A stretch of 64,000 bases of DNA, from the NCBI GenBank assembly GCA_022841705.1, contig JALHQZ010000001.1, positions 1,736,001-1,800,000 on the forward strand, read 5' to 3'. This DNA is from Pirellulales bacterium (GTDB taxonomy: Bacteria > Planctomycetota > Planctomycetia > Pirellulales > Lacipirellulaceae). Position 1 is the stretch's first letter, and the number at the start of each line of letters is the position of its first letter. The notes beneath the pieces were generated by a model. The model was not told the origin of the DNA, searched no databases, and worked only from the letters and a program-made list of their open reading frames with translations. Of the stretch, positions 1 to 9,263 are shown one piece after another. The position numbers and the translations under genes were made by a program.

Positions 1-198
1 TCCAACTTCTCGCACACCGCTGAAGAAAACCCCGCGGGGCTGAGCCGGCTTGCGCGCGATCTCAAAAAGTGCGATGACCCAACCAAAGAGCAAATGGTGG
101 AGGTCGTGCAGCAAGTCGCCACGCGGTACGCCAAGACGACCTCGCCGGGTGAGATTCGCTTGGCGAGCGGGCAGCAGGCTGAAGACGCAGCGAAGTGA
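1..198 (+). CDS. C-terminal end of an unknown protein (partial)
   Basis: An open frame enters from the left edge and runs 65 codons to a TGA at 196-198. The visible tail is hydrophilic, contains the stretch KEQMVEVVQQVATRY and ends in AEDAAK. It shows no membrane segment and no motif I can assign. It reads as a genuine protein end (mixed helix-forming sequence, GC-rich third positions like its neighbours), but the family cannot be judged from this fragment. The next feature, a tRNA gene, lies on the opposite strand. Confidence 0.6.
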   Translation, partial: SNFSHTAEENPAGLSRLARDLKKCDDPTKEQMVEVVQQVATRYAKTTSPGEIRLASGQQAEDAAK

Positions 199-263
199 GC
201 TTCCTCCGCTGGTTTGCACCCCCGGCTAGGCGCTGCCGCCGCTAGCGCGGCTAAAGATGAAAG

Positions 264-334
264 CTGGGGATTAAGGATTCGAACCTTAACTGACGGAATC
301 AGAATCCGTAGTGCTACCGTTACACCAATCCCCA
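264..334 (-). tRNA. tRNA-Gln (anticodon CUG)
   Basis: On the minus strand the sequence folds as a 71-nt cloverleaf. The acceptor stem pairs TGGGGAT with ATCCCCA and is followed by discriminator G. The anticodon stem ACGGA/TCCGT encloses loop TTCTGAT, so the anticodon is CTG. The T arm is TAAGG-TTCGAAT-CCTTA. A U1-A72 end with G73 is typical of glutamine tRNAs. CCA is not encoded. The gene for glutaminyl-tRNA synthetase lies about 3.6 kb away on the plus strand. Confidence 0.93.
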
Positions 335-398
335 GTATATGCGGCTCTTAACCGCTACTCGAACCTAGAACCGGCGGGGGCAAAAATCAAGGCCAGCT

Positions 399-484
399 TA
401 TTGTAGTAGGCACGGTCCCCGTGCCGTCTTTGCGACAGGGTTTCGCCGCGCGCAGTCGGCACGGGGACCGTGCCTACTACAATA
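399..484. repeat. BIME-like inverted repeat, GTAG family (element A)
   Basis: Two perfectly complementary arms (401-426 and 457-482, extendable to 399 and 484) are separated by 30 nt. Each arm begins TTGTAGTAGGCAC and holds its own small palindrome (GGCACGG-TCC-CCGTGCC), so the unit looks like two REP sequences head to head. It lies upstream of both the tRNA (minus) and the FHA gene (plus), so it is not a terminator of either. No direct repeat flanks it. Confidence 0.85.
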
Positions 485-615
485 GACTGCGAAGAAAGAC
501 GCGGCCACACCGCCAATGGTTCGGTCAGAACCGCACCGGGTTTGGCTTTCGCAAAGCGGCCGGCACGCCTAGAATACGGGGCAGATTCCCCGGTAATTCT
601 AGCAGTGTGCGCGAA

Positions 616-2322
616 ATGGCCTATCTGAAGTTGGTGCAAGGTGTTGAACCGGGGCGGGTCTACGAGCTCGCGCCCGGCGAAACGGTTGTAGGGCGGAGCG
701 GCGATTGCACGATTCCGCTCGATGCGGCCGCGGTAAGTCGGCATCACGCCAAAGTGCGGAGCGACGGTCCCAGATTTCTGATCGAGGACCTGGGGAGCCG
801 CAACGGCACCTATGTTAACGGTGAGCGGGTTGAAGGCGTGCGCGCTCTGGCGCCGGGTGATCGCATCGTCATTTGCGATCAAGAGTTCGAATTCGGCCCT
901 CCCGCCATGCTCGGCTCCGGCGCGATGCCGCTCTCGGGGCTTTTGAGCGGCGCGCTGCCGAAGGACGAATCAACCCTCTCGCAAATGGTGGTGGATGATG
1001 ACGCCGCCAAAACACGCGCCGGGTACATGAAAACGCTCGACCTGGGCGCCGGGGCAGGAAGCTGGTCGATGTCCGCCAAGCCCGAGGTGAAACTCGCGGC
1101 GTTGTTGGAAATCTCGAACGGGTTAGGCCGCGCGATTTCGGTCGACGAAGTGCTGCCAAAAATCCTCGATAGCTTGTTCAAAATCTTCGTTCAGGCGGAT
1201 CGCGGGTTCATCATCATGCGGCCGAAGGAAGATGGCCCGCTGGTGCCGGTGCAGAGTAAGAGCCGGCGAGCGGACATGGATGAGAAGATGCGCATCAGCC
1301 GCACAATTGTGGAAGAAGCGGTAAGCGCGAAGCGGGCGATCCTGTCGGCCGATGCGGCGAGTGACGAACGGTTCGGCATGGCCCAAAGCATCGCCGACTT
1401 TCAAATTCGCTCGATGATGTGCGCCCCGATGATTGATAGCGACGGCGTGGCCTTGGGCGTGATCCAGATCGATACGCTAAACCAGCGCACCCGCTTCACC
1501 GAGGACGATTTGGAAGTGCTGGCGGCGGTGGCGTCGCAGGCGGCCACGGCGCTCGATAACGCCAAGATGCACGACCAGATGGTTTCCCAACGCGCCCTAC
1601 AGCGAGACTTGGAGCTGGCCGCGCAGATGCAGCGGGCGCTGTTGCCGAAAGCCGCGCCGCAAGTGGCGGGGTACCAATTCTTCGACTACTACGAAGCGGC
1701 TCGGCAGATTGGCGGCGATTACTACGATTACGTGTCGCTCCCCGGCGGCAAGTTTGCCGTCGTGCTGGGCGATGTGGCGGGCAAGGGCGTGGCGGCGGCG
1801 CTGATCATGGCGCGGCTCTCCAGCGATGTGCGCTATTCGCTGGCGATCGAACCCGACCCAGCGCAGGCGATCATGCGGATCAACCGCGCATTTGTCTCGC
1901 AAGGACTTGAGGACCGGTTCGTGACGATGATCGTGCTCACCGTCGATCCGGCCAAACACGAAGTGACCATTGTGAACGCTGGTCATATGAACCCGATGTT
2001 GCGCCACGCGGCTGGGCAGGTGAAAGAGATTGCCGAAGAGATCGCCGGCCTGCCGCTAGGGGTGTACGAGGACTACGAGTACGAATCGTACCAGTGCCAG
2101 CTTCAGCCGGGCGAGTCCTTTACCGTGTACACCGACGGCTTCAGCGAAGCAATGAACGAAGCCCGTGAACTGTACAGCATCGAGCGGATCGCGAAGCAAG
2201 TTGGGCTTGATGCGGCGACAGTAGAAGCGATCGGCGGCAACGTGCTGGCCGACATCCGCAAGTTCGTGGCCGGCTACACCCAAAGCGACGACATGTGCCT
2301 GGCGTGCTTTGGTCGGTTGTAG
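616..2322 (+). CDS. FHA-GAF-SpoIIE domain protein phosphatase
   Basis: 568 residues, cytoplasmic signalling protein. An N-terminal FHA domain (about 1-95) has the phosphothreonine-binding signature VVGRS (24-28), SRHH (41-44) and SRNGTYVNG (61-69). A GAF domain spans roughly 155-320. A C-terminal SpoIIE/PP2C-type phosphatase (about 355-567) opens with the linker LELAAQMQRALLP and carries the metal-binding motifs GGDYYDY and GDVAGKG. The FHA domain probably docks a phosphorylated partner and the GAF domain senses a ligand, so the likely role is a phosphatase in a partner-switching or Ser/Thr kinase pathway; no kinase or anti-sigma partner is next to it. The ATG at 616 is chosen because the FHA fold starts there. 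An in-frame GTG at 607 would add only three residues; earlier codons run into element A. Confidence 0.92.
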   Translation: MAYLKLVQGVEPGRVYELAPGETVVGRSGDCTIPLDAAAVSRHHAKVRSDGPRFLIEDLGSRNGTYVNGERVEGVRALAPGDRIVICDQEFEFGPPAMLGSGAMPLSGLLSGALPKDESTLSQMVVDDDAAKTRAGYMKTLDLGAGAGSWSMSAKPEVKLAALLEISNGLGRAISVDEVLPKILDSLFKIFVQADRGFIIMRPKEDGPLVPVQSKSRRADMDEKMRISRTIVEEAVSAKRAILSADAASDERFGMAQSIADFQIRSMMCAPMIDSDGVALGVIQIDTLNQRTRFTEDDLEVLAAVASQAATALDNAKMHDQMVSQRALQRDLELAAQMQRALLPKAAPQVAGYQFFDYYEAARQIGGDYYDYVSLPGGKFAVVLGDVAGKGVAAALIMARLSSDVRYSLAIEPDPAQAIMRINRAFVSQGLEDRFVTMIVLTVDPAKHEVTIVNAGHMNPMLRHAAGQVKEIAEEIAGLPLGVYEDYEYESYQCQLQPGESFTVYTDGFSEAMNEARELYSIERIAKQVGLDAATVEAIGGNVLADIRKFVAGYTQSDDMCLACFGRL

Positions 2323-2392
2323 AACCGGTGTTCAGCCGCGGTGCGCCGGCGAGGCACGTGGTGATCCCAATTCCCTTGCAACGTTGAACTGA

Positions 2393-3844
2393 ATGAGTAG
2401 TCCCGCTCTCCAACTTACCGACAAACGGACTGTGCTCATGTTCTACGCGGCGACCTTGTTGGCGACCGTGGGACTATTCTTTGCAGTGCGATATTACGGC
2501 GAACAGATTGTCGCGCCGGCGCCGGATGCGACCACCGCGGGGGCGGCGGCAAAAGCGAAAGTGGAAATCCTGCATCATGTGCTCGCGACAATGGCGGCCG
2601 TTATTGCGGTGGGAAGTTTCCTTGCGATTGTACTCCGCAAGCTGGGGCAAACCGCGGTGATCGGCGAAGTGATCGGCGGTATTCTGCTGGGGCCCTCCGT
2701 GCTCGGCGCGATTAGCCCTGAAACGATGCACCTGCTGATTCCGCCGCCAGAAGCCGATCCTAACCGGATGGTGGTCAGCGCGCTCGGCGTCATCGCGCAG
2801 GTGGGCATCGTGCTCTACATGTTCTTGGTAGGGCTGGAGCTGAATCCCAAGAAACTGCGCGGGCAGGAGCATTTGGCGATCGCCATTTCGCACGCCAGCA
2901 TTCTGGTGCCATTCTTGTTCGGCTCGATTCTCGCGCTCTGGTTGTACCCACGGCTGTCGTCCAGCGATGTCTCCTTCACGAGTTTTGCACTGTTCCTGGG
3001 CGCGGCGATGTCAATCACCGCGTTCCCGATCCTCGCGCGAATCTTGAAGGAATGCAACATCGAGAAGACCGACCTCGGCGTGATTGCGCTCTCGTGTGCG
3101 GCGACGGACGATGTCACCGCGTGGTGCCTACTGGCGCTGGTGGTCGGCGTCGCGCAAGCGAAGGTTGCGGGGTCCCTCATGGTGGGGTTCTGGGCGCTTC
3201 TGTTCATCGCACTGGTGCTGCTGGTCTTCAAGCCGGCATTGAAGAAGGCCATCGCCTGGGCAGAGGCTCGTGATCTTGATTTGCGTGCGACCCCGCTGGT
3301 GTTTGTGGCGCTGCTGCTCTCCGCGCTCACCACGGAAGCGATTGGCATCCACGCCGTCTTTGGGGCGTTTTTGTTCGGGGTAATCATCCCGCATGAAAGC
3401 CGCATCGCGCAGAACCTGGGCGCCAAACTACACGATGTGGTGACGATTCTGCTGCTGCCGGCGTTCTTCGCCATTACCGGCATGAACACCCGGATTAGTC
3501 TCATCGCAGGCTGGGAGGCGTGGCTGATGTGCGGGCTCATCATTCTGGTGGCCACCGTGTGCAAATTCGGGGCGACGCTTGCCGCTTCGCGAATGGTGGG
3601 GCTCGACTGGCGCACCGGTTCCGCGCTTGGCGTGCTGATGAACACCCGCGGGCTGATGGAGCTGATCGTGCTGAACATTGGCCTCTCGCTGGGGGTGATT
3701 TCGCCCAAACTCTTCGCGATGATGGTCATCATGGCGCTGGTCACCACGCTCGCCACGGCGCCGATTCTGCGGTGGCTCATCGGCCCGCCGTGGAACCTGC
3801 GCAACCCCGTGGCCGGCGAACTCGGATCGCCGGCCGCCGCGTGA
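2393..3844 (+). CDS. CPA2-family cation/proton antiporter
   Basis: 483-residue polytopic membrane protein. After one N-terminal hydrophobic segment (about 14-34) and a short periplasmic stretch, about twelve hydrophobic segments follow. The conserved GEVIGGILLGPSVLG motif is typical of the Na+/H+ or K+/H+ antiporter domain of KefB/GerN-type proteins. A pair of helices with TAFPILARIL and CAATDDVTAWCLL carries the acidic residues expected at the cation site (the DD of ATDD). The protein ends soon after the transporter domain, so it lacks the TrkA-N regulatory domain of KefB/KefC. Likely role: monovalent cation/proton exchange in the inner membrane. It is followed by a BIME-like element and then glnS on the same strand. 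Substrate ion cannot be told from sequence. Confidence 0.88.
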   Translation: MSSPALQLTDKRTVLMFYAATLLATVGLFFAVRYYGEQIVAPAPDATTAGAAAKAKVEILHHVLATMAAVIAVGSFLAIVLRKLGQTAVIGEVIGGILLGPSVLGAISPETMHLLIPPPEADPNRMVVSALGVIAQVGIVLYMFLVGLELNPKKLRGQEHLAIAISHASILVPFLFGSILALWLYPRLSSSDVSFTSFALFLGAAMSITAFPILARILKECNIEKTDLGVIALSCAATDDVTAWCLLALVVGVAQAKVAGSLMVGFWALLFIALVLLVFKPALKKAIAWAEARDLDLRATPLVFVALLLSALTTEAIGIHAVFGAFLFGVIIPHESRIAQNLGAKLHDVVTILLLPAFFAITGMNTRISLIAGWEAWLMCGLIILVATVCKFGATLAASRMVGLDWRTGSALGVLMNTRGLMELIVLNIGLSLGVISPKLFAMMVIMALVTTLATAPILRWLIGPPWNLRNPVAGELGSPAAA

Positions 3845-3857
3845 TCCGGTACATTGT

Positions 3858-3932
3858 CGTTTAACCCTCAACCGTAGGCGTACGCAGTGGTGGTTGGCGC
3901 CCCCGCGTACGCCTACGGCTGACGGTTAAACG
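3858..3932. repeat. BIME-like inverted repeat (element B)
   Basis: The 28-nt arms 3858-3885 and 3905-3932 match at 26 of 28 positions when one is reverse-complemented. The inner end of each arm reads CCGTAGGCGTACGC, that is GTAG followed by the palindrome GCGTACGC, which is the REP layout. It sits between the antiporter and glnS, both on the plus strand. There is no T-run after it, so an intrinsic terminator is unlikely. Confidence 0.8.
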
Positions 3933-3973
3933 AGTGCATCCGTACCTCAATCAGTTCGACTCCGCATCCCGCC

Positions 3974-5638
3974 ATGGACGACGCTTCCGATAAGCCTGTA
4001 TCTCGCAACTTTATTCAGCAGATCATCGACGCCGATCTGGCTGCCGGCAAAAACGGCGGGCGGGTCCATACGCGCTTTCCGCCGGAGCCGAATGGGTACT
4101 TGCATATCGGCCACGCGAAGAGCATTTGCCTGAACTACGGGCTCGCCAAGGAGTACGGCGGCAAGTTCAATCTGCGGTTCGACGACACCAACCCAGCGAA
4201 GGAAGAGCAAGAGTACGTCGATTCCATTGTCGATGATGTCCGCTGGCTGGGCGCCGACTGGGAAGGGCGGATGTTCTTCGCCAGCGATTATTTCGACCAA
4301 TTGCACGCTTGGGCGATTCAGCTCATCAAGGCGGGTAAAGCGTACGTGTGCGATTTGAACGCCGAGGAGATGCGCACCTATCGGGGCACGCTCAGCGAGC
4401 CCGGCAAGGACAGCCCGTATCGTAACCGCAGCGTCGAGGAGAACCTCGATCTCTTTACACGCATGACCGCCGGCGAGTTTTCCGACGGCGCCCGCACGCT
4501 GCGCGCGAAGATCGACATGGCGTCGCCCAACATCAACCTGCGCGACCCGGTGATGTACCGCATCAAACGGGCCCACCACCATCGCACAGGGGACAAGTGG
4601 TGCATCTATCCGTCGTACGATTACACGCACGGACAAAGCGATTCCATCGAAGGAATCACGCATTCCATCTGCACGTTGGAGTTTGAGAACCACCGCCCGC
4701 TGTACGATTGGTGTTGCCGCGAGCTTGGCATCCATCATCCGCAGCAGATCGAGTTTGCTCGGCTCAACCTCTCCTACGCGGTGATGAGCAAACGCAAGCT
4801 GCTGCAATTGGTGCAGGAGAAGCATGTCGACGGGTGGGACGACCCGCGGATGCTCACCATTCGCGGGATGCGGCGCCGCGGTTATCGCGCCGAAGCGGTG
4901 CGGGCGTTCTGCGAGCGGATCGGCGTGGCGAAGTTCAACAGCACCATCGAAATGGCGTGGCTCGAGGACGCCGTGCGCGAGGACCTCAACATCTGCGCCC
5001 CCCGCGCGATGGCCGTCCTGCGGCCCGTCTTGGTCACGCTTACCAACTGGCCCGCCGGTAAGACGGAGGTGTTCGACGTGCCGAATCATCCGCAGAACCC
5101 CGAACTCGGCACGCGCAAAGTTCCGCTCAGTGGCAAACTATTCATCGAAGCCGACGACTTTATGGAAGAGGCCCCGAAGCAATTCTTCCGCCTGAAGCCA
5201 GGCGGCGAAGTGCGCCTGCGGGCCGCGGGAATCATCAAGTGCGACGAGGTGGTGAAGGATGCCGCCGGCGCCGTCACCGAACTCCACTGCACGTTCGACC
5301 CCGACCACAGCCGCAAGGTGAAGGGCACCATCCACTGGGTCGACGCCGCCACCGCGCTCGACGCCCCGGTGCGGCTGTACGACCACCTTTTCGCAGTGGA
5401 GAATCCCGACGATGCGCCGGAAGGCAAAACGTTTCTGGATAATCTCAACCCGAGCTCGCTGGAAACGATCACCGCCAAGCTCGAGCAATCTCTCGCCACA
5501 GCGGCGCCGGGGGACCGATTTCAGTTCGAACGCTTGGGGTATTTTTACACGGACCCGGTTGATAGCCGTCCCGGCGCGCCCGTGTTCAATCGTACGGTAA
5601 CGCTGCGCGATACGTGGGCGAAAGAGAAGGGTCGTTAG
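3974..5638 (+). CDS. glnS: glutaminyl-tRNA synthetase
   Basis: 554 residues, the usual bacterial GlnRS length. It charges tRNA-Gln with glutamine in the cytoplasm. Class I signatures are clear: [15 protein letters not shown] with HIGH at 44-47, and the KMSKS-type loop as VMSKRK near 274-279. The region [14 protein letters not shown] and the C-terminal beta-barrel anticodon domain (roughly 340-550) follow the GlnRS pattern rather than GluRS, for example [18 protein letters not shown]. The start ATG at 3974 places the conserved [12 protein letters not shown] segment at residues 11-22, as expected. A tRNA-Gln(CUG) gene is in the same window. Presence of GlnRS means the organism need not rely on the GatCAB route for Gln-tRNA. 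Confidence 0.97.
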   Translation: MDDASDKPVSRNFIQQIIDADLAAGKNGGRVHTRFPPEPNGYLHIGHAKSICLNYGLAKEYGGKFNLRFDDTNPAKEEQEYVDSIVDDVRWLGADWEGRMFFASDYFDQLHAWAIQLIKAGKAYVCDLNAEEMRTYRGTLSEPGKDSPYRNRSVEENLDLFTRMTAGEFSDGARTLRAKIDMASPNINLRDPVMYRIKRAHHHRTGDKWCIYPSYDYTHGQSDSIEGITHSICTLEFENHRPLYDWCCRELGIHHPQQIEFARLNLSYAVMSKRKLLQLVQEKHVDGWDDPRMLTIRGMRRRGYRAEAVRAFCERIGVAKFNSTIEMAWLEDAVREDLNICAPRAMAVLRPVLVTLTNWPAGKTEVFDVPNHPQNPELGTRKVPLSGKLFIEADDFMEEAPKQFFRLKPGGEVRLRAAGIIKCDEVVKDAAGAVTELHCTFDPDHSRKVKGTIHWVDAATALDAPVRLYDHLFAVENPDDAPEGKTFLDNLNPSSLETITAKLEQSLATAAPGDRFQFERLGYFYTDPVDSRPGAPVFNRTVTLRDTWAKEKGR

Positions 5639-5691
5639 CCGCAGGCTTCCCGCCTCCGTGTTTTGATCTGGCGAAAACTTCCGAGAGAAAA

Positions 5692-5721
5692 TTGACACCC
5701 CTTCCGCGCGCACGCTAAACT
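5692..5721 (+). promoter_or_regulatory. sigma70-type promoter
   Basis: TTGACA at 5692-5697 and TAAACT at 5716-5721 are separated by 18 nt. The pair lies 47 nt upstream of the start of the pseudopilin-like secreted protein at 5768, whose ATG is preceded by GGGGA. The match to the bacterial consensus is good; use in vivo is inferred. Confidence 0.6.
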
Positions 5722-5767
5722 GCCCCAGCACCACGGCCGGTACGCAACTCATTTTGGGGATCAATCC

Positions 5768-7438
5768 ATGTTCGCCCGCCTGACTCGCTGTTTCGCATTC
5801 TGTTTCTTCGTGGCAACCGCGGTCACCCTGGCGCCACTGGCCATCGCCCGGGCGCAATCGCCCGCAGTCGGAGTGCAGTATTTCACGCCGCAAACCGTCG
5901 CTACGCTTCAATTGAATCCGCAAGCGATCATTCAGTCGCCGATGTTCGACCACTACCCACGCGAAATTTACGGTGCGATGAGTCTTCAGGAAATGGGGTT
6001 TGACGTTACTGCCATCACCAAACTTACAGCGGTCGTCGAGCCACCGCTTGGTTCTCGAATGTTCTACGCTGTGATTGCGGAGTTTCCTGAGTCTATTTCG
6101 CTCGATGGAATGAGCTCCGCTGCGATGTTTCAACTCGCGCCGCGCGAATTCGAAGGGGTTTCGTATCTAGGGCATCGCGATCCGCAGGGGCCATGTCTTT
6201 GCCTGTTCGGTGATCGGGTTCTGGTTGCGGCAAGCGAGCCCATGCTGCGCAAACTCCTCTCGCGAGGAGCCGCCAAACCGACGGAGCCCAGCGAGTTCTT
6301 GAGTCGCATCGCAGCTCATCAAGAAGATAACCTCTATGCCGCAGTGAACGTCGCCGCTTTGCGGCCATTGGCTCAGCTCGCGCTCATGTCGGCGCAGCAA
6401 GAAATTCCGCAAGAGTACCAGAAGTTCACCGCAGCGGTTGACTACCTAACCGCGTTAGAGGTTGCGATCAACCTCAGCGGTTCGCGGCCGTCATCCGGTT
6501 CGCTGTACGCCAACAATCCGGACGATGCCCAGAAGTTGCTCGATCTCGTACGCGATGCCGAGTCGATCGGAATTGCCCAGCTTGACACCCTCAAAGCGAA
6601 ACTCGCGGATAGCGAAAAGGTCACCGAGCGCGCTGGGGTCGCATATATCGAGCGGATGGAAGAAAAATATTTGCCGCTGAAACTGCCCGCACCCGATGGT
6701 GCTCGGCTTACGCTGTTTGACATTGCCGCAAGTGACCAATCGCAAAATCAAAACCAGATGGCGTCGATCGCGGTGATCGGGATTCTCGTCGCACTGCTCC
6801 TTCCCGCTGTGCAAGCCGCTCGCGAAGCAGCGCGACGAAATCAGGCAATGCATCAGATGAAGCAGGTTTCTCTCGCATTGTACAACTACCACGACACTAG
6901 AGGTGAATTTCCTGCCCATGCAATTTACAGCGCCAGCGGCAAGCCTGTCTTAAGTTGGAGAGTTGCGATTCTTCCCTACTTTGGCGAAGAAGAACTTTAC
7001 AAAGAATTTCACCTTGATGAGCCCTGGGACAGTTCGCACAATCTCGCGCTCGTACCACGAATGCCGAGCATCTACGTAGATCCAAGTTCGCGGCACGATC
7101 CCAAGTTGGGGCGATCCAATACTGTGGGAGTGATTGGAGAAAACAAAGCATTCACAGGCAGGCCTAAAGGTCGCAATTTGCGACATCTTGCCGATGGTGA
7201 GTCGAAGCGCATCGTGATCGTCCAAGTCAACGATGAACTTGCCCCAATTTGGACCCAGCCCGATGATTGGACGCCCAACGCGGCAAATCCCTACATCGGC
7301 CTTGGAGGTCTGCATCCAGGAGGCGCGATCGTGGGATACGCTTTTGGACATGCGGGTTTCGTTTTCGACGATATCGACCCCGAGCAACTCTGCTCTCTGC
7401 TAACCGTTGACGCCGGCGAACCGGTCAACGCCCCGTAG
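5768..7438 (+). CDS. secreted protein with internal DUF1559/pseudopilin-like domain
   Basis: 556 residues with an N-terminal Sec signal peptide (hydrophobic core about 8-28, cleavage near ARAQS). Residues 30-325 form a region I cannot assign. From about 331 a second hydrophobic helix ([16 protein letters not shown]) runs into AAREAARR and [10 protein letters not shown]. These are the hallmarks of planctomycete DUF1559 pseudopilins, which normally sit at the very N terminus behind a GFTLIELLV cleavage site. Here that site is absent. The later [10 protein letters not shown] and [16 protein letters not shown] also fit DUF1559, although the usual DG near the end is FG. Function of the family is unknown, probably surface or envelope structure. 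It has its own promoter at 5692. Confidence 0.8.
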   Translation: MFARLTRCFAFCFFVATAVTLAPLAIARAQSPAVGVQYFTPQTVATLQLNPQAIIQSPMFDHYPREIYGAMSLQEMGFDVTAITKLTAVVEPPLGSRMFYAVIAEFPESISLDGMSSAAMFQLAPREFEGVSYLGHRDPQGPCLCLFGDRVLVAASEPMLRKLLSRGAAKPTEPSEFLSRIAAHQEDNLYAAVNVAALRPLAQLALMSAQQEIPQEYQKFTAAVDYLTALEVAINLSGSRPSSGSLYANNPDDAQKLLDLVRDAESIGIAQLDTLKAKLADSEKVTERAGVAYIERMEEKYLPLKLPAPDGARLTLFDIAASDQSQNQNQMASIAVIGILVALLLPAVQAAREAARRNQAMHQMKQVSLALYNYHDTRGEFPAHAIYSASGKPVLSWRVAILPYFGEEELYKEFHLDEPWDSSHNLALVPRMPSIYVDPSSRHDPKLGRSNTVGVIGENKAFTGRPKGRNLRHLADGESKRIVIVQVNDELAPIWTQPDDWTPNAANPYIGLGGLHPGGAIVGYAFGHAGFVFDDIDPEQLCSLLTVDAGEPVNAP

Positions 7439-7637
7439 TTCACTTGGCCTGTACTTCTTGGTCATGTCGGCTTGGTCCGTGGGTATTCTCCGCCCCGCAC
7501 CTTGCCCCGCAGCCCCCTGCGCTTTACGTTGTGGCCTATGAAAACAGCCAAAACACGGTGGCCCAGCTCAGAGAAGTAGCGCCACTGACTAACGCGGATC
7601 CCTCACCCCTATCCTCTCGCCCCTCACCCCTTGCTCC

Positions 7638-8540
7638 ATGTCCCTGCTCGTCGTCGGCACCGTCGCCATTGATAATGTTGAAACGCCCACCGAACGCCGG
7701 GACGATTTGCTCGGCGGGTCGGCGACGCACTTTTCGGTGGCGGCGAGTTTTTTCACGCACGTGAAGATCGTCGGCATCGTCGGCGCGGATTTTCCCGGCG
7801 AGCATATGGCCATGCTCAATGAAAAGGGGATCGACACCAGCGGGATCGTCATCGTCAAAGGGGGCAAAACGATGCGTTGGACCGGCCGGTACGAGCCGAA
7901 CATGAACGACCGCGAGTCGCTCGAAACGCATCTCAACGTGTTTGAAACGTTCGACCCCGTATTGCCAGAAGAACATCGCCAGTCGCGATACGTCTTTCTG
8001 GCGAACGGCGTGCCGGGGATTCAACGGAAGGTGATGCATCAGGCGCCCGGCCGCCGGCTCGCGGTAGCGGATACGATGGACCTGTGGATCAACATCATGC
8101 GGGACGACCTCGGCCAACTGATGCGCGAGCTCGATGGCCTAGTCCTCAACGATAGCGAAGCCAAGCTGCTCACCGGCAAAGAGAACCTCGTCACCGCCGG
8201 TCACTTGGTTCGGGAGATGGGTCCGAAGTTTGTGATCATCAAGAAGGGCGAGCACGGCGCCATGTTCTTCAGTGAGCATGAAACCTACGTGCTGCCCGCG
8301 TACCCCACCACCGAGGTGATCGACCCCACCGGCGCCGGCGACAGCTTTGCCGGCGGCATGATGGGCTACCTCGCCGAGCAAGACAACTTCGATCCCGTGA
8401 CCCTCAAGACCGCGATGGCCTACGGCACCATCGTCGCCAGTTTTAACGTCGCCGGTTTTGGCCTCGACCGGATGCACTCGCTCACCCGCGCGGACATTGA
8501 TGAGCGGATGGGCGAGTACCGGAAGATGCTTTCGTTTTAG
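7638..8540 (+). CDS. PfkB-family carbohydrate kinase
   Basis: 300 residues, a complete ribokinase-type sugar/nucleoside kinase. The N-terminal LVVGTVAIDNVETP and GGSATHFSVAASFF correspond to the substrate-binding start of the family. The signature DPTGAGDSFAGG is at 229-240, with Asp235 as the catalytic base and the anion-hole glycines before it. The substrate is not evident: adenosine/ribokinase, fructokinase and related specificities all share these motifs. It stands alone on the plus strand. The 200 bp upstream contain only low-complexity CCCTCACCCCT-type words and no clear Shine-Dalgarno site, so the ATG at 7638 is picked because the family fold begins there. Confidence 0.92.
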   Translation: MSLLVVGTVAIDNVETPTERRDDLLGGSATHFSVAASFFTHVKIVGIVGADFPGEHMAMLNEKGIDTSGIVIVKGGKTMRWTGRYEPNMNDRESLETHLNVFETFDPVLPEEHRQSRYVFLANGVPGIQRKVMHQAPGRRLAVADTMDLWINIMRDDLGQLMRELDGLVLNDSEAKLLTGKENLVTAGHLVREMGPKFVIIKKGEHGAMFFSEHETYVLPAYPTTEVIDPTGAGDSFAGGMMGYLAEQDNFDPVTLKTAMAYGTIVASFNVAGFGLDRMHSLTRADIDERMGEYRKMLSF

Positions 8541-8545
8541 TGATG

Positions 8546-8662
8546 TGGGATTTGGGATTTAGGATGTGGGGAGAGAAGAATTGGATGAGTCAATAGTTAT
8601 CCCGACGCAGCTAGAGTTGAATTGTCGTTCCCCAAATCCCAAATCCTAATTCCCAAATCCGC
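8546..8662. repeat. imperfect inverted repeat of GGGATTTGGGATTT words (element C)
   Basis: The segment after the PfkB stop holds the words GGGATTTGGGATTTAGGAT, and the segment before thpR holds their complement (CCCAAATCCCAAATCCTAAT). Together they can fold over about 60 nt of intervening sequence. The arms are low-complexity, so alignment is degenerate. It occupies nearly the whole intergenic space. Confidence 0.5.
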
Positions 8663-8671
8663 CTCCCCCCC

Positions 8672-9241
8672 ATGCGAACCCGCGCCTTCCTCGCCATTCC
8701 ACTTGCTGACGAAGTCGCCGCCGCGGCGACGCTCGTCGCGCGCCGGCTTGCGGGCGCCGATCGTGGGGTGAATTGGCTCGATGAGGAGCAGATTCATCTC
8801 ACCTTGCAGTTCTTGGGCGAGATCAGCGACTTCGAAATCGGCGAAGTCTGTCTGCGGCTCGGCCGGCTTACGCAGACGATTGAACCCTTCATGATCGGCG
8901 TGAACGGCATCGGCGCCTTTCCGAACTTGCAAAAACCGCGGGCGATTTGGTTCGGCGTCACCGAGGGCCGCGAGGAATTGATGGAACTGGTCGCGGCGGT
9001 TGAAAAATCCTTGGCGAGCCTCGGCTTCCGCGGCGAAGGCCACCGCTTCACCCCGCACGTGACCATCGGCCGCGTCAACGGCCAATCGAACCAACTCACA
9101 GAAGGCCTCAACCGCCTCATCGGCCAACGCGCCGGCCAATCGCATGTCGATGAAATCATCCTTTACGCCAGCGAGCTGGCGCCGAGTGGCCCCGAGTACA
9201 CGGTCCTCGGCCGCTTCCCCCTCGGCGAAGAAGCATCGTAG
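8672..9241 (+). CDS. thpR: RNA 2',3'-cyclic phosphodiesterase
   Basis: 189 residues, normal length for ThpR/LigT. It opens the 2',3'-cyclic phosphate of RNA ends (2H phosphoesterase superfamily) in the cytoplasm. Both HxTx motifs are present: HLTL at 42-45 and HVTI at 129-132, each followed by the expected hydrophobic strand (QFLGEI and GRV). The N terminus RTRAFLAIPL is the canonical first strand, which fixes the start at 8672. The next plus-strand gene starts 22 bp after the stop and could be cotranscribed, though the two have no known link. Confidence 0.93.
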   Translation: MRTRAFLAIPLADEVAAAATLVARRLAGADRGVNWLDEEQIHLTLQFLGEISDFEIGEVCLRLGRLTQTIEPFMIGVNGIGAFPNLQKPRAIWFGVTEGREELMELVAAVEKSLASLGFRGEGHRFTPHVTIGRVNGQSNQLTEGLNRLIGQRAGQSHVDEIILYASELAPSGPEYTVLGRFPLGEEAS

Positions 9242-9263
9242 CACACGAGATTATCGTGCAGTA

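Noticed and set aside
399..484. Element A as a terminator
   Set aside because: It is upstream of both flanking genes and no T-run follows either arm.
264..5638. tRNA-Gln and glnS as a linked regulatory unit
   Set aside because: They lie on opposite strands with two unrelated genes between, and no T-box or similar leader is seen; proximity is probably chance.
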